DNA of 21,364 nt from Chloroflexota bacterium (GTDB taxonomy: Bacteria; Chloroflexota; Dormibacteria; Dormibacterales; Dormibacteraceae), in assembly GCA_005880175.1 (NCBI GenBank), contig VBJR01000254.1:1-21364 (forward strand), written 5' to 3'. Position numbers and translations under genes: made by a program. The notes under the pieces were generated by a model, which was given only the letters and a program-made list of their open reading frames with translations, had not been told where the DNA came from and searched no databases. This document shows positions 1 through 7,255 of the stretch, in pieces; positions within the stretch are counted from its first letter, which is position 1; each line of letters begins with the position of its first letter.

Positions 1-952
1 CCCGGGCACGTACTCCCAGCTCGCGCTGCCGTCGACCCCCGCCGCCCCGTCCGAGTCGTGGACGCGCTCGATCGTGATCGGCGCCTCGCCCCACACCATG
101 AGCTGGACCTCGCGGTCGGAGACGTGCCGTGCCTCCAGGGGCGGGGGCGGGTCGGCCGGGTCGATCAGGCCCTCGACCAGGATCACGCCGCGGCACAGGA
201 GCTCGGCGAGCACGTCCAGCCAGGGCGGCGCCTCGGACGGGCTCGGCCAGAACAGCTCCAGCCAGCGCGTGAGGTTCACGATGTGGGAGACGCCGCGGGC
301 CTGGATGGACTGCCGGATGCCGGAGGTGAACTTCGCGTAGTCGGCCGTGCGCCCCGCCATCGCGAACAGCCACTCCAGGTGCGGGGGGCGGTCGGGGTCG
401 TCGGTCTGGGCCCTGGTCACCTGCTCGCGGACGAAGTCGTCCGCCCGCGCGGCCTGGCCGGGCAGCATGCCCCGCATCAGCGCCTGCGGGTCCGGGTCGA
501 TCCCGCGTGGCGACGGCCTGCTCGACGAAGCGGTCGATCGACGCCCGCAGCTCGTCGGGGACGAGCGAGCCCGCCGGCAGGCCGGCGTCCATGCCGATGG
601 CCTCGGCCGGCAGCGGCATGCCGAAGCCGTCGCCGGTCAGCTCGTCGCCGTCGTTCAGCTGGTCGAGCTCGAAGGCGACGTTGAAGGCCTGGCGCGGCCG
701 GTCGAACGGCAGCGGCTGCTCCATGGGCGCCAGCGTCTGGAGGTCGAGCGACCACCAGGCCACGGTCTCGCCCGAGCCGGTCGTCCCGGTCGTGTTGATC
801 GTCGCGACCTGGTAGCCGAGCAGGAACAGGGCGCGGATGGCGGGCAGCAGGGCGATGACGAGGTCGGAGGTGAGGGGACCGTCCGCCCAGGCCTCCTCGT
901 TCAGCTCGTCGCCCAGCAGCACGTCCGGGGCCGGCCAGAACGCGTTCGTCAT
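1..952 (-). pseudogene. Unrecognised protein, partial at left edge, with a 1-base frameshift
   Basis: I do not recognise this family. From ATG 952 the first frame reads MTNAFWPAPDVLLGDELNEE and continues for 150 codons to about base 503. The second frame then runs from base 501 to the left edge and ends in SASWEYVPG. Removing one G from the run GGG at 502-504 (minus strand) joins the halves as ...EQAVATR-IDPDPQALMRG..., giving about 316 residues inside the window with sensible composition throughout. No signal peptide or membrane segment is visible, and the protein is acidic and tryptophan-rich. An in-frame ATG at 991 is an alternative start. At 952 a GGGAG abuts the start codon, which is too close for a good ribosome-binding site, so the start is uncertain. 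It lies 167 bases downstream of the cysteine desulfurase on the same strand, with a strong hairpin between them. The frameshift may be a sequencing error. Confidence 0.6.
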
Positions 953-1035
953 CTCCCGGCGAACTATCCGTCTCCGGAGCCCGCGCGTCATCGGAGGATC
1001 CAGTGGTTCTGGCGCCGGCCCGGGCCGGTGGCCAG

Positions 1036-1069
1036 CGGTCGGAATGGCAGGATGCTGCCATCCCGACCG
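1036..1069 (-). terminator. Strong hairpin after the cysteine desulfurase gene
   Basis: Bases 1036-1050 and 1055-1069 form 15-base inverted arms around a 4-base loop. The single mismatch is a G-U pair in minus-strand RNA. It lies about 50 bases past the desulfurase stop, with no U tract after it. That fits a GC-type terminator, or a leader structure in front of the next gene. A separate perfect 14-base palindrome, CCGGCCCGGGCCGG, follows at 1015-1028. Confidence 0.5.
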
Positions 1070-1119
1070 TGCCGCGGGTCAACGCGGTCGCGCTCACCCC
1101 GGCAGGACGCCGGGCACCC

Positions 1120-2277
1120 TCAGCGCAGCGCGGGACTGACCGCCCGGCCCTCCCGGGCGGCCCTCGCCGCCCCGACCAGGGCGGCCGCCGCCGCGTCCAC
1201 GTCCGCCTCCGTCGTCGAACGTCCCAGGCTCAGGCGGACCGCGCCCAGCGCCCGGGCCTCCGGGACGCCCATCGCCGCCAGCACTGGCGACGGCTCCGTG
1301 CGGCCGGTGTGGCAGGCCGAGCCCGTCGATGCCGCCACCTCCGGCGCCCGCGCCAGCAGCTCCATGCCGTCGGCGCCGTCCGCCGAGACGTTCAGCGTGT
1401 TGGGCAGCACCTCGGTCGGGTGGCCGTTCCGCCGCCAGCCGTCCGCGCGCAGCGCCTGCCAGAGGCGGTCGCGCAGCGCCGCCACGCGGTCCGTCTCGCC
1501 GGCGGCGTGCGCCTCGGCCGCCGCCGCGCACGCGGCGCCCAGGCCCGTGATGCCGGCCACGTTCTCGGTTCCCGGCCGGAGCCCGCGCTCCTGGCCGGCG
1601 CCCCGCAGCACCGGGTCGAGCGACACGCCGTCCCGCACGTACAGCGCGCCCACGCCCTTCGGGCCGTACAGCTTGTGGGCGGCGACGGTCAGGAGGTCGG
1701 CGCCCAGCTCGTCCACGCGGGCGGCCACCTTGCCGACCGACTGGGCGGCGTCCGTGTGCAGCAGCACGCCGTGCTCCCGGACGACCCGGGCGATCACGGC
1801 GATCGGCTGCAGCACGCCGGTCTCGTTGTTCGCGTGCATGATGCTCACCGCGACCGTCGCCGGCGTCAGGGCCCGGCCGACGTCGTCGGGGTCCACCCGG
1901 CCCTCGCCGTCCACCGCCAGGTACGTGACCGCGCAGCCCCACCGCCGCTCCAGGTGGCGGCAGACCTCCAGCACCGAGGGGTGCTCGACCACGCTGGTGA
2001 CGAGGTGGCCGGCCCCGCGGCGGGCGGCCGCGACCGCGCCGACCAGCGCCAGGTTGTTGCTCTCGGTGCCACCCGAGGTGAACGTCACCTCGCCCGGCCG
2101 GCAGCCGAGCAGGGCGGCCACCTGCTCCCGGGCCGCCGCCACCGCTGCGGCCGCCGCCTCGCCGTAGGCGTGGCCGCTGGACGGGTTGCCGAACAGCGCC
2201 TCGAGCGAGTGGCGCATGGCCGCGACCACCTGCGGGTCGAGCGGCGTGGTCGCGTTGTGGTCGAGATAGACGGCCAT
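1120..2277 (-). CDS. Cysteine desulfurase (NifS/IscS-like, class V aminotransferase fold)
   Basis: This PLP enzyme of 385 residues is expected to take sulfur from cysteine as a protein persulfide and pass it to Fe-S or thio-modification acceptors in the cytosol. Visible family marks are the N-terminal YLDHNATTPLDP, the GGTESNN cofactor loop (69-75), H99 in VVEHPS, the HTDAAQ block (174-179), and AAHKLYGPKG with Schiff-base lysine K202. RPGTEN lies at 234-239, and the catalytic-loop cysteine C322 is in STGSACHTG. The usual motif there is SACSSG or similar, so CHTG is a variant, but the cysteine is kept. Length is normal for the family. No ribosome-binding site precedes ATG 2277. Instead TACCGT sits 7 bases upstream, so the mRNA may be leaderless. 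trmO lies 37 bases upstream on the same strand. No iscU or sufU scaffold is nearby, so the acceptor is unknown; MnmA (tRNA thiolation) is one candidate. Confidence 0.93.
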   Translation of the reverse strand: MAVYLDHNATTPLDPQVVAAMRHSLEALFGNPSSGHAYGEAAAAAVAAAREQVAALLGCRPGEVTFTSGGTESNNLALVGAVAAARRGAGHLVTSVVEHPSVLEVCRHLERRWGCAVTYLAVDGEGRVDPDDVGRALTPATVAVSIMHANNETGVLQPIAVIARVVREHGVLLHTDAAQSVGKVAARVDELGADLLTVAAHKLYGPKGVGALYVRDGVSLDPVLRGAGQERGLRPGTENVAGITGLGAACAAAAEAHAAGETDRVAALRDRLWQALRADGWRRNGHPTEVLPNTLNVSADGADGMELLARAPEVAASTGSACHTGRTEPSPVLAAMGVPEARALGAVRLSLGRSTTEADVDAAAAALVGAARAAREGRAVSPALR

Positions 2278-2284
2278 GGACGCA

Positions 2285-2290
2285 ACGGTA
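2285..2290 (-). promoter_or_regulatory. Candidate -10 box of a leaderless transcript (cysteine desulfurase)
   Basis: TACCGT on the minus strand is followed by exactly 7 bases and then ATG 2277. In actinobacteria a TAnnnT box 6-7 bases before the start codon typically marks a leaderless mRNA. No convincing -35 box was found. Confidence 0.4.
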
Positions 2291-2314
2291 GACGCGGGGC
2301 CCGGGGGCGCGGGG

Positions 2315-2725
2315 TCAGCGGCCGCCGGCGAGGACCGGCTTCACGTCCAGGACCGGCGTCCCGTCGAGCGCTTCGAGGTCACGCACGAGCACGCGGAGGC
2401 CGTCGATCGCCACGATGTGGACGCGGTGCAGACCGATCGGGTTCGGCCGGTCCTGGGACCGGGTGCTGAACACCCCGGTCAGCGGGTTGCGCGGGTCGTC
2501 GCGCGGGTGGACCGCGAGCACATCGCGCTCGGCCCGGTCGAGCCAGGTCAGCACGAAGTCGTCGGTGTCGGCGGCGAGGTCGCGCGCGGCCTCCGCCATG
2601 TCGGGGTCGAACACCAGCCAGGCCTCGGGCGATCCCTCGAACCCCTGCCTGGGCGCGTCCGCGCGGTCCACGAGGGGCGACTCGACGTGCCCGACCGGCC
2701 TGACCTGGTACTGCGCCGCCGTCAC
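2315..2725 (-). CDS. trmO: TrmO/TsaA-family tRNA methyltransferase (t6A37 N6-methylation)
   Basis: The 136 residues match the small beta-barrel TrmO (VirR/YaeB) family, which uses S-adenosylmethionine to methylate N6 of threonylcarbamoyladenosine at tRNA position 37. The hallmark block GVFSTRSQDRPNPIGLHRV begins at residue 84, and LEALDGTPVLDVKP lies at 118-130; these are the family's most conserved stretches. The N-terminal YQVRPVGHVESPL is also typical. The protein is the core domain only, without the C-terminal extension of E. coli TrmO; the short form is common in bacteria and archaea. Start is GTG 2725. There is no Shine-Dalgarno sequence, but TACCCT lies 9 bases upstream, so the leader is very short or absent. 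A strong hairpin at 2757-2785 separates it from padR. It lies 37 bases before the cysteine desulfurase, so the two may be cotranscribed. Family is certain; the exact substrate is inferred. Confidence 0.88.
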   Translation of the reverse strand: MTAAQYQVRPVGHVESPLVDRADAPRQGFEGSPEAWLVFDPDMAEAARDLAADTDDFVLTWLDRAERDVLAVHPRDDPRNPLTGVFSTRSQDRPNPIGLHRVHIVAIDGLRVLVRDLEALDGTPVLDVKPVLAGGR

Positions 2726-2734
2726 GATCGGTCC

Positions 2735-2740
2735 AGGGTA
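2735..2740 (-). promoter_or_regulatory. Candidate -10 box before trmO
   Basis: TACCCT on the minus strand lies 9 bases before GTG 2725, in a gap with no ribosome-binding site. A start site about 7 bases downstream of the box would leave a leader of only about 2-3 bases. Confidence 0.35.
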
Positions 2741-2756
2741 CGGCCCGGGGCCGCGA

Positions 2757-2785
2757 CCGGGGCGGTCCGGCGTGGACCGCCCCGG
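2757..2785 (-). terminator. Perfect 12-bp hairpin after the PadR gene
   Basis: CCGGGGCGGTCC (2757-2768) pairs perfectly with GGACCGCCCCGG (2774-2785) around a 5-base loop, starting 6 bases past the PadR stop codon. No U tract follows, as is common for terminators in GC-rich actinobacteria. It isolates padR from trmO. Confidence 0.7.
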
Positions 2786-2790
2786 CCCTC

Positions 2791-3402
2791 CTACCGGCCG
2801 GCCTCCGGGGAGTCCTCGGCCAGGATCGCGTAGAGCTGCCGGCGGGCCTCGTTCAGGATCCCGATCGCCCGGTCGACCTGCTCCTTCGAGCCCGCGTGCG
2901 TGACCTGCATCGCCGCGGCGCCGAGCTTGAGGGCGGCGTCCCGCAGCCCGTGCAGGGTCTCGTCACCGGCCCCGAACTCGTCCCAGGGCGCCCGGGCTCC
3001 CTCGTTGTGGCTCTCGACCTGGGCCCGGCCGGAGTCGGTCAGCGAGTACACCCGCTTGCCCTCGACCTCCTGGCCCGCGATCAGACCCTCCTCCTCGAGC
3101 ATCTGCAGCGTCGGATAGACCGACCCCGGGCTGACGCGCCACGCGCCGCCGCTGCGGTTCTCGAGCTCCTGGATCACCTGGTAGCCGTGCATCGGCCGCT
3201 CGGCCAGCAGGGCCAGGATGGCGGCGCGCACGTCGCCGCGCCGCGCCCGCGGTCCACGCGGGTCCCACGCGCCGCGAAAGCCGCGACCGAAGTCCCGGCC
3301 GAACCCGAAGCCGCCCCAGGCGCCGCCAGGGCCTCGCGGTCCCGCGAACGGGGTGAAGCGGCCGCCCCAGGGGCCCCGCCCTCCCATGAATCTCGCCTCC
3401 AT
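2791..3402 (-). CDS. PadR-family transcriptional regulator with Gly/Phe/Arg-rich N-terminus
   Basis: The 203-residue protein has a PadR winged helix at about residues 55-130: the block from RGDVRAAILALLAERPMHGY through GSVYPTLQMLEEEGLI and the wing EGKRVYSLTDSG are diagnostic. A helical C-terminal segment (about 140-198) would form the dimerisation arm. PadR proteins are mostly ligand-responsive repressors that control themselves and nearby transport or stress genes. The first 50 or so residues are low-complexity, rich in G, R, F, W and P (for example RGPGGAWGGFGFGRDFGRG), and are probably disordered. Such tails occur on some actinobacterial PadR proteins; their role is unclear. ATG 3402 is supported by GAGGAGG 7 bases upstream. 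A second ATG five codons in also has a GGAGG before it. A nested operator lies just upstream, so autoregulation is likely. No obvious target transporter is adjacent. Confidence 0.92.
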   Translation of the reverse strand: MEARFMGGRGPWGGRFTPFAGPRGPGGAWGGFGFGRDFGRGFRGAWDPRGPRARRGDVRAAILALLAERPMHGYQVIQELENRSGGAWRVSPGSVYPTLQMLEEEGLIAGQEVEGKRVYSLTDSGRAQVESHNEGARAPWDEFGAGDETLHGLRDAALKLGAAAMQVTHAGSKEQVDRAIGILNEARRQLYAILAEDSPEAGR

Positions 3403-3422
3403 TCTTGAACCTCCTCGTTCGA

Positions 3423-3458
3423 TTGCGAGCTTATGCGATATATCGTAACCACTCGCAA
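3423..3458 (-). promoter_or_regulatory. Nested palindromic operator overlapping the padR promoter
   Basis: An outer inverted repeat, TTGCGAG (3423-3429) with CTCGCAA (3452-3458), and an inner perfect palindrome, CGATATATCG (3436-3445), share exactly the same centre, between 3440 and 3441. On the minus strand the outer arm supplies TTGCGA as a plausible -35, followed by a 17-base spacer and CATAAG as -10. A repressor bound here would block padR transcription. AT-rich palindromes in front of padR genes are typical PadR sites. Confidence 0.7.
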
Positions 3459-3517
3459 GCGTCGCGAAACAGAGGTCCGAGACAGAGGGCGGGGCCGCTC
3501 AGCGTGTCGTCACCAGG

Positions 3518-4015
3518 TCATCGGGATTCGACCCGCGCCTCCTCGAGCTGCTCGGCGATGTCGGCCTTGACCATCTCGGTCGCCAGCTGCGCGCCCGCGG
3601 CCCGCAGCTGCTCCTCGAGCTGGTTCACCCAGCGGTGCTCGATGATCGCGATCAGTGCCGACGTGCCCGGCTTGAGCGCGTCGCCGATCTCGCGGAGCCG
3701 CTTGTCCGGGAAGCCGGAGTCGCGCAGCCGCGCCGCGAGCACGCCCACCGCGGCGCCGCCCACGGTGACCCAGCCGACCGGCCCCGCGATCAGGCCCACG
3801 ACCGCGCCGGCCACGCCGCCCAGGACCGCGCCGCGGCCGACGTGGTGCGACTCCTTGATCTCCAGCTTGCCGTCGTCGGTGCGGACCAGCACGGCCGCCT
3901 GCTTCACGCTGAGCAGGTCACGGTCCACCTTCCGCAGCTCCTCCAGCGCTCGCGATGCGCCCTGCTCGTCGGGGAAGGCCGCGACGATCGCGTCGAGTGG
4001 TGCTTGTTCTTGCAT
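3518..4015 (-). CDS. DUF1269-type membrane-associated protein with glycine-zipper segment
   Basis: This is a 165-residue protein of the DUF1269 type, whose function is unknown. The N-terminal half (about 5-55) is an alpha/beta domain, with FPDEQGASRALEELRKVDRDLL and AAVLVRTDDGKLEIKES. Next comes the hydrophobic Gly-rich stretch from G63 to L97 (GAVLGGVAGAVVGLIAGPVG and onward), which fits a membrane hairpin or glycine zipper. The tail is amphipathic, with ALIAIIEHRWVNQLEEQL followed by a charged helix. Start ATG 4015 is chosen because GGAGGTGA lies 7 bases upstream. A longer open frame begins 10 codons earlier but would bury that site in coding sequence. It sits between the SGNH hydrolase and padR on the same strand, with 115 bases to padR that contain the PadR operator. 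Family assignment is by motif recall. Confidence 0.8.
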   Translation of the reverse strand: MQEQAPLDAIVAAFPDEQGASRALEELRKVDRDLLSVKQAAVLVRTDDGKLEIKESHHVGRGAVLGGVAGAVVGLIAGPVGWVTVGGAAVGVLAARLRDSGFPDKRLREIGDALKPGTSALIAIIEHRWVNQLEEQLRAAGAQLATEMVKADIAEQLEEARVESR

Positions 4016-4139
4016 GCGCACGTCACCTCCGGACCCAGCGTGCACGCCGGGCGCCGGGACCGGAGTTCGTGGCCGCCGAACGGCTAGACAGAAACCTCCC
4101 AGCGGCGTTCGCCCCGACGGCCGGACGCCACCAGCCGGG

Positions 4140-5435
4140 CTACGGCTCGACCAGCCGGTTCAGGTTCACCGCGTCGGCCATCGCCTGGTAGCCGGCGTCG
4201 TTCGGGTGGAGGTGGTCGCCGCTGTCGAAGGCCGGGTTGAACATCTGCGGGTCGGCCGGATCGGCGGTGGCGCGCGCGAAGTCGACCACGCCGTCGAACG
4301 CCTCGCTGGTCAGGATCCAGCGGTTGACCGTCTCGCGCGTCTGCTCCCCGGCCGGCGTCCAGTAGAACGCGCCCTTGAACGGCGTCAGCGTGCCGCCGAA
4401 GATCCGGAGGCCCCGCGCGTGCGCCTGGGCGATGATCTGCTGGTAGGCGGGGATCAGCTGGTCGGCCGTGGCCTGGCTGGCGCCGATGTCGTTGACGCCC
4501 TCCAGGAGGATCACGGCGCGGGCGCCCGGCTGCTCCAGCACGTCGCGATCGAGCCGCGCCAGCGCGTTGACGCCGGCGATCCCGCTGTCCCGCAGCACCT
4601 GGTTGCCGGCGATGCCCTCGTCGACGACCGAGAACGTCGGCCCGCGCTTCGCGTCGAGGCGGCGAGCCAGGTCGTTGGGCCAGCGGTGGTTGGCGTTCAC
4701 CGTCGAGAACGTGCCATCGGTGATCGAGTCACCGAGGGTCACGACGGTCCCCACGACGCGGCCCTCGGCGGCCACGCTCACTCCATCCACGAACCACGAG
4801 CACGCGTTCACGGTCGGAAAGGGGTTCGCCGACGACGCCATCGTGAAGTCGCCGGGCGCCGAGATGAAGTTGTCCTGCTGGGCGTCGAAGTGGTTCGTCG
4901 CGGGCCCACTCGGCCCCGGCACGAACACGCTGACCGCCAGGTCCTGGAGCGCGGGCACCGCCATCGCCACCGGGTCGCTGAGCGCCTCCGCGCCCGGCGG
5001 GATCACCACGCCCGGCGCCCCGGCGAACGTCAGCGCGCGGAGCGTGCCGGCGCGTGCCGCAGCGCCCGACCCGGCCAGGCCGATCGACGCGCTCCCGACC
5101 GCCAGCGCCTGCGTCCCGAAGCTGTTCGTCAGCCGGACCCGCACCCGGTCGCCGCCCACGCTCGTGAAGACCACGTCCCGGACCGTCTGGCCGTTGACCC
5201 CGGTCGCGGACTGGCAGACCAGGCCCGGGAAGGGCGAGGCCGCGCCGACGACCGGGCTGGCGCCCCACGTCCCGATCCAGCTGCCCCCGTCGCGCCCGAA
5301 CACGCTGGGCCGCGGCGACGCCGCCGTCGCCGGCAGGACCGTGAAGGCGATCGCGCTCACCGCCACGAGCACGACCGCGGAGCCGAGGTGACGCAGCCGC
5401 TGCCCGCCCCGGGCGGACGCCCCATCCTTGCCCAT
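4140..5435 (-). CDS. Secreted SGNH/GDSL-family hydrolase (esterase/lipase-like)
   Basis: The 431-residue protein is exported: positive N-terminus, hydrophobic core at about 18-36 (GSAVVLVAVSAIAFTVLPATAA), and probable cleavage after ATA-A near 39. Residues 50-225 form a beta-rich N-terminal domain beginning with WIGTWGASP, usual in this secreted subfamily. The SGNH catalytic core follows: block I VVTLGDSITDG with nucleophile S237, block II DEGIAGNQV with the oxyanion Gly, block III LLEGVNDIG with N315, and block V SGDHLHPND with D407 and H410. All catalytic residues are present. Relatives deacetylate or de-esterify polysaccharides, lipids or xenobiotics; the substrate here cannot be read from sequence. 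ATG 5435 is preceded by GAGGAGGG at suitable spacing. It is divergent from the secreted amidase, with about 200 bases between them for both promoters. Confidence 0.92.
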   Translation of the reverse strand: MGKDGASARGGQRLRHLGSAVVLVAVSAIAFTVLPATAASPRPSVFGRDGGSWIGTWGASPVVGAASPFPGLVCQSATGVNGQTVRDVVFTSVGGDRVRVRLTNSFGTQALAVGSASIGLAGSGAAARAGTLRALTFAGAPGVVIPPGAEALSDPVAMAVPALQDLAVSVFVPGPSGPATNHFDAQQDNFISAPGDFTMASSANPFPTVNACSWFVDGVSVAAEGRVVGTVVTLGDSITDGTFSTVNANHRWPNDLARRLDAKRGPTFSVVDEGIAGNQVLRDSGIAGVNALARLDRDVLEQPGARAVILLEGVNDIGASQATADQLIPAYQQIIAQAHARGLRIFGGTLTPFKGAFYWTPAGEQTRETVNRWILTSEAFDGVVDFARATADPADPQMFNPAFDSGDHLHPNDAGYQAMADAVNLNRLVEP

Positions 5436-5574
5436 TCGCTCTGCCCTCCTCTCTCTCCACCTGTCGCGTACCGCGCGAGGTGTGACGCTCCTAGCGTGGC
5501 GCCCCGCGCGCCGCGGCGCAACCGGGGAGGCGGGCGTTACCGATGCCGGGGCGCCCGCGGCACGACTCCGAACC

Positions 5575-5580
5575 TAGACT
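5575..5580 (+). promoter_or_regulatory. Candidate -10 box of the amidase promoter
   Basis: TAGACT lies 54 bases before the amidase ATG in the divergent intergenic region 5436-5634. No convincing -35 lies 17 bases upstream. The rest of this intergenic stretch holds only GC-rich sequence and the two ribosome-binding sites. Confidence 0.3.
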
Positions 5581-5634
5581 GGTGTCGGACGCACGAAGCC
5601 GCCTGCGCAGCCCGGAGAGAGGGGGGGACCAGCC

Positions 5635-7245
5635 ATGTCGCTGACGCGCCGCGAACTGCTCGCTTCGACGGTCGCCGCATCGGTCACGGGCATCGTCGCC
5701 GGCCAGGCGCCGGCCACCGACGCCCTCGCGGCGGACGATGACCGCTCCGGCCCCGGCGTGCCGCCGGAGCTGGACCTCGAGACGGCGACGGTCGCCCAGC
5801 TGACCGCGCTGCTCGACGCCGGCCGGATCAGCAGCGAACGGCTGACCCGCGCCTACCTCGACCGCATCCGGGCGCTGAGCGCGCAGCCGCCCGCCCTGAA
5901 TGCGGTTCGGGTGCTGAACCCGCGCGCGCTCGAGGAGGCCAGGGCCGCCGACGCCGCCCGCCGGCGGCGGGGCGCGGCCCACGGAGCCCTCCTCGGCATC
6001 CCCGTGATCGTCAAGGACAACATCGACGTCGCGGGCCTGCCGACCACCGCCGGCTCGGTCGCGCTGGCGCACTCGCTCCCGGCGGCCGACGCCCCGCTGG
6101 TCGCCGGGCTCCGGCGTGCCGGCGCCGTGATCCTGGCCAAGGCCAACCTCACCGAGTTCGCGAACTTCCTGACCAACGGCATGCCGAGCGGCTACAGCTC
6201 GCTCGGCGGCCAGGTGCTCAACCCCTACGACGCCTCGGTGACGCCGAGCGGCTCCAGCTCCGGCTCCGCCGTGAGCGCCGCGACCGGGCTGACGCCGCTG
6301 GCCGTCGGCACCGAGACGTCGGGCTCGATCCTCAGTCCGTCGGCCGCCAACTCGGACGTCGGCGTCAAGCCCACCGTGGGCCTGATCAGCCGCACGGGGA
6401 TCGTGCCGATCGCGGCCAGCCAGGACACCGCCGGCCCGATCGTCAAGACGGTCGCCGACGCCGCCCTCCTCCTGACCGCGCTGGCGGGGACGGACCCGCT
6501 GGATCCGGCCACCGCGGGCAACCCCCTCGCCGGCCACGACTTCACCGCCGACCTGCGCGCGGACGGCCTGCGCGGCGCCCGCATCGGGGTGGTGGCCAAC
6601 CAGGTGCCGCCCGCCGGCACCGACAACCGGGCGCTGTGGGACGCGGCCAACGCGGTGCTGGCGGCCCAGGGCGCGGTCCTCGTGCCGGTCGTGCTGGACA
6701 CGACCAGCAGCATCGCCGGCGGCTCGACGGTGCTGACGTACGAGTTCAAGCGCGACCTGGACACGTACCTGTCCCGCCTGCCGGCGGGAGCGCCCGCGCG
6801 GACGCTGGCCGACATCATCGCGTTCAACGCCGCCCACGCCCAGGTGGCGCTCAAGTTCGGCCAGGTCCAGGCGCTGGCGTCCCAGGCCATCGACCTGAGC
6901 CCCGGCAGCGCCAGCACCGCCAAGTACCAGGCCGACCGGGCGCAGGACCTGGCCGACAGCAGGGGCCGGATCGACCCGCTGGTGGCGGCGAACGGCCTCA
7001 CCGCCCTGCTCTTCGCCAACGCCGGCAGCGCGGCGATCGGCGCCCGGGCCGGGTACCCGTCGGTCACGGTCCCGGCCGGCTACCAGGCGAGCACCCGGCG
7101 TCCGTTCAACCTGACCTTCCTGGGCCAGGCCTTCAGCGAGCCCACGCTGATCGCCTGCGCGTTCGCCTACGAGCAGGCGAGCAAGCTGCGCCAGCCGCCG
7201 TCCGCGATCAACCCGACGCTGTTCCAGCGCCGGACGGAGCTGTGA
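5635..7245 (+). CDS. Secreted amidase (amidase-signature family)
   Basis: This 536-residue member of the amidase signature family hydrolyses amide bonds with a Ser-cisSer-Lys triad. Aligning to the family pattern gives K127 ([13 protein letters not shown]), cis-Ser S207 ([10 protein letters not shown]) and nucleophile S231 ([13 protein letters not shown]). The Gly/Ser-rich signature is slightly degenerate (SGSSSGS for GGSSGGS), but the catalytic residues remain. The C-terminal block [24 protein letters not shown] is typical. The N-terminus begins [19 protein letters not shown]; the twin arginine before a hydrophobic stretch and a signal ending near ALA-AD suggest Tat export of a folded enzyme. 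A run of G/A-rich bases ending about 8 bases before ATG 5635 serves as ribosome-binding site. It is divergent from the SGNH hydrolase and ends only 10 bases from the convergent S9 peptidase gene. The natural substrate is unknown. Confidence 0.93.
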   Translation: MSLTRRELLASTVAASVTGIVAGQAPATDALAADDDRSGPGVPPELDLETATVAQLTALLDAGRISSERLTRAYLDRIRALSAQPPALNAVRVLNPRALEEARAADAARRRRGAAHGALLGIPVIVKDNIDVAGLPTTAGSVALAHSLPAADAPLVAGLRRAGAVILAKANLTEFANFLTNGMPSGYSSLGGQVLNPYDASVTPSGSSSGSAVSAATGLTPLAVGTETSGSILSPSAANSDVGVKPTVGLISRTGIVPIAASQDTAGPIVKTVADAALLLTALAGTDPLDPATAGNPLAGHDFTADLRADGLRGARIGVVANQVPPAGTDNRALWDAANAVLAAQGAVLVPVVLDTTSSIAGGSTVLTYEFKRDLDTYLSRLPAGAPARTLADIIAFNAAHAQVALKFGQVQALASQAIDLSPGSASTAKYQADRAQDLADSRGRIDPLVAANGLTALLFANAGSAAIGARAGYPSVTVPAGYQASTRRPFNLTFLGQAFSEPTLIACAFAYEQASKLRQPPSAINPTLFQRRTEL

Positions 7246-7255
7246 GCCGGGCGAC

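Noticed and set aside
995..1010. Exact 16-base repeat (AGGATCCAGTGGTTCT) shared with 7353-7368, inside the S9 peptidase gene.
   Set aside because: The flanks do not match at all, so it is probably chance. I saw no sign of gene conversion or a mobile element.
991..1119. An open stretch in frame with the cysteine desulfurase, after its stop, ending QNHWILR and a TGA that overlaps ATG 991.
   Set aside because: It has no start codon and no ribosome-binding site, and a hairpin occupies most of it. Readthrough is possible but nothing supports it.
477..2469. Long open frames on both strands (for example plus 347-2167 and minus 477-1097).
   Set aside because: They are Arg/Pro/Ala-rich shadows of genes on the other strand or frame, caused by high GC. 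They show no domains and no start signals.
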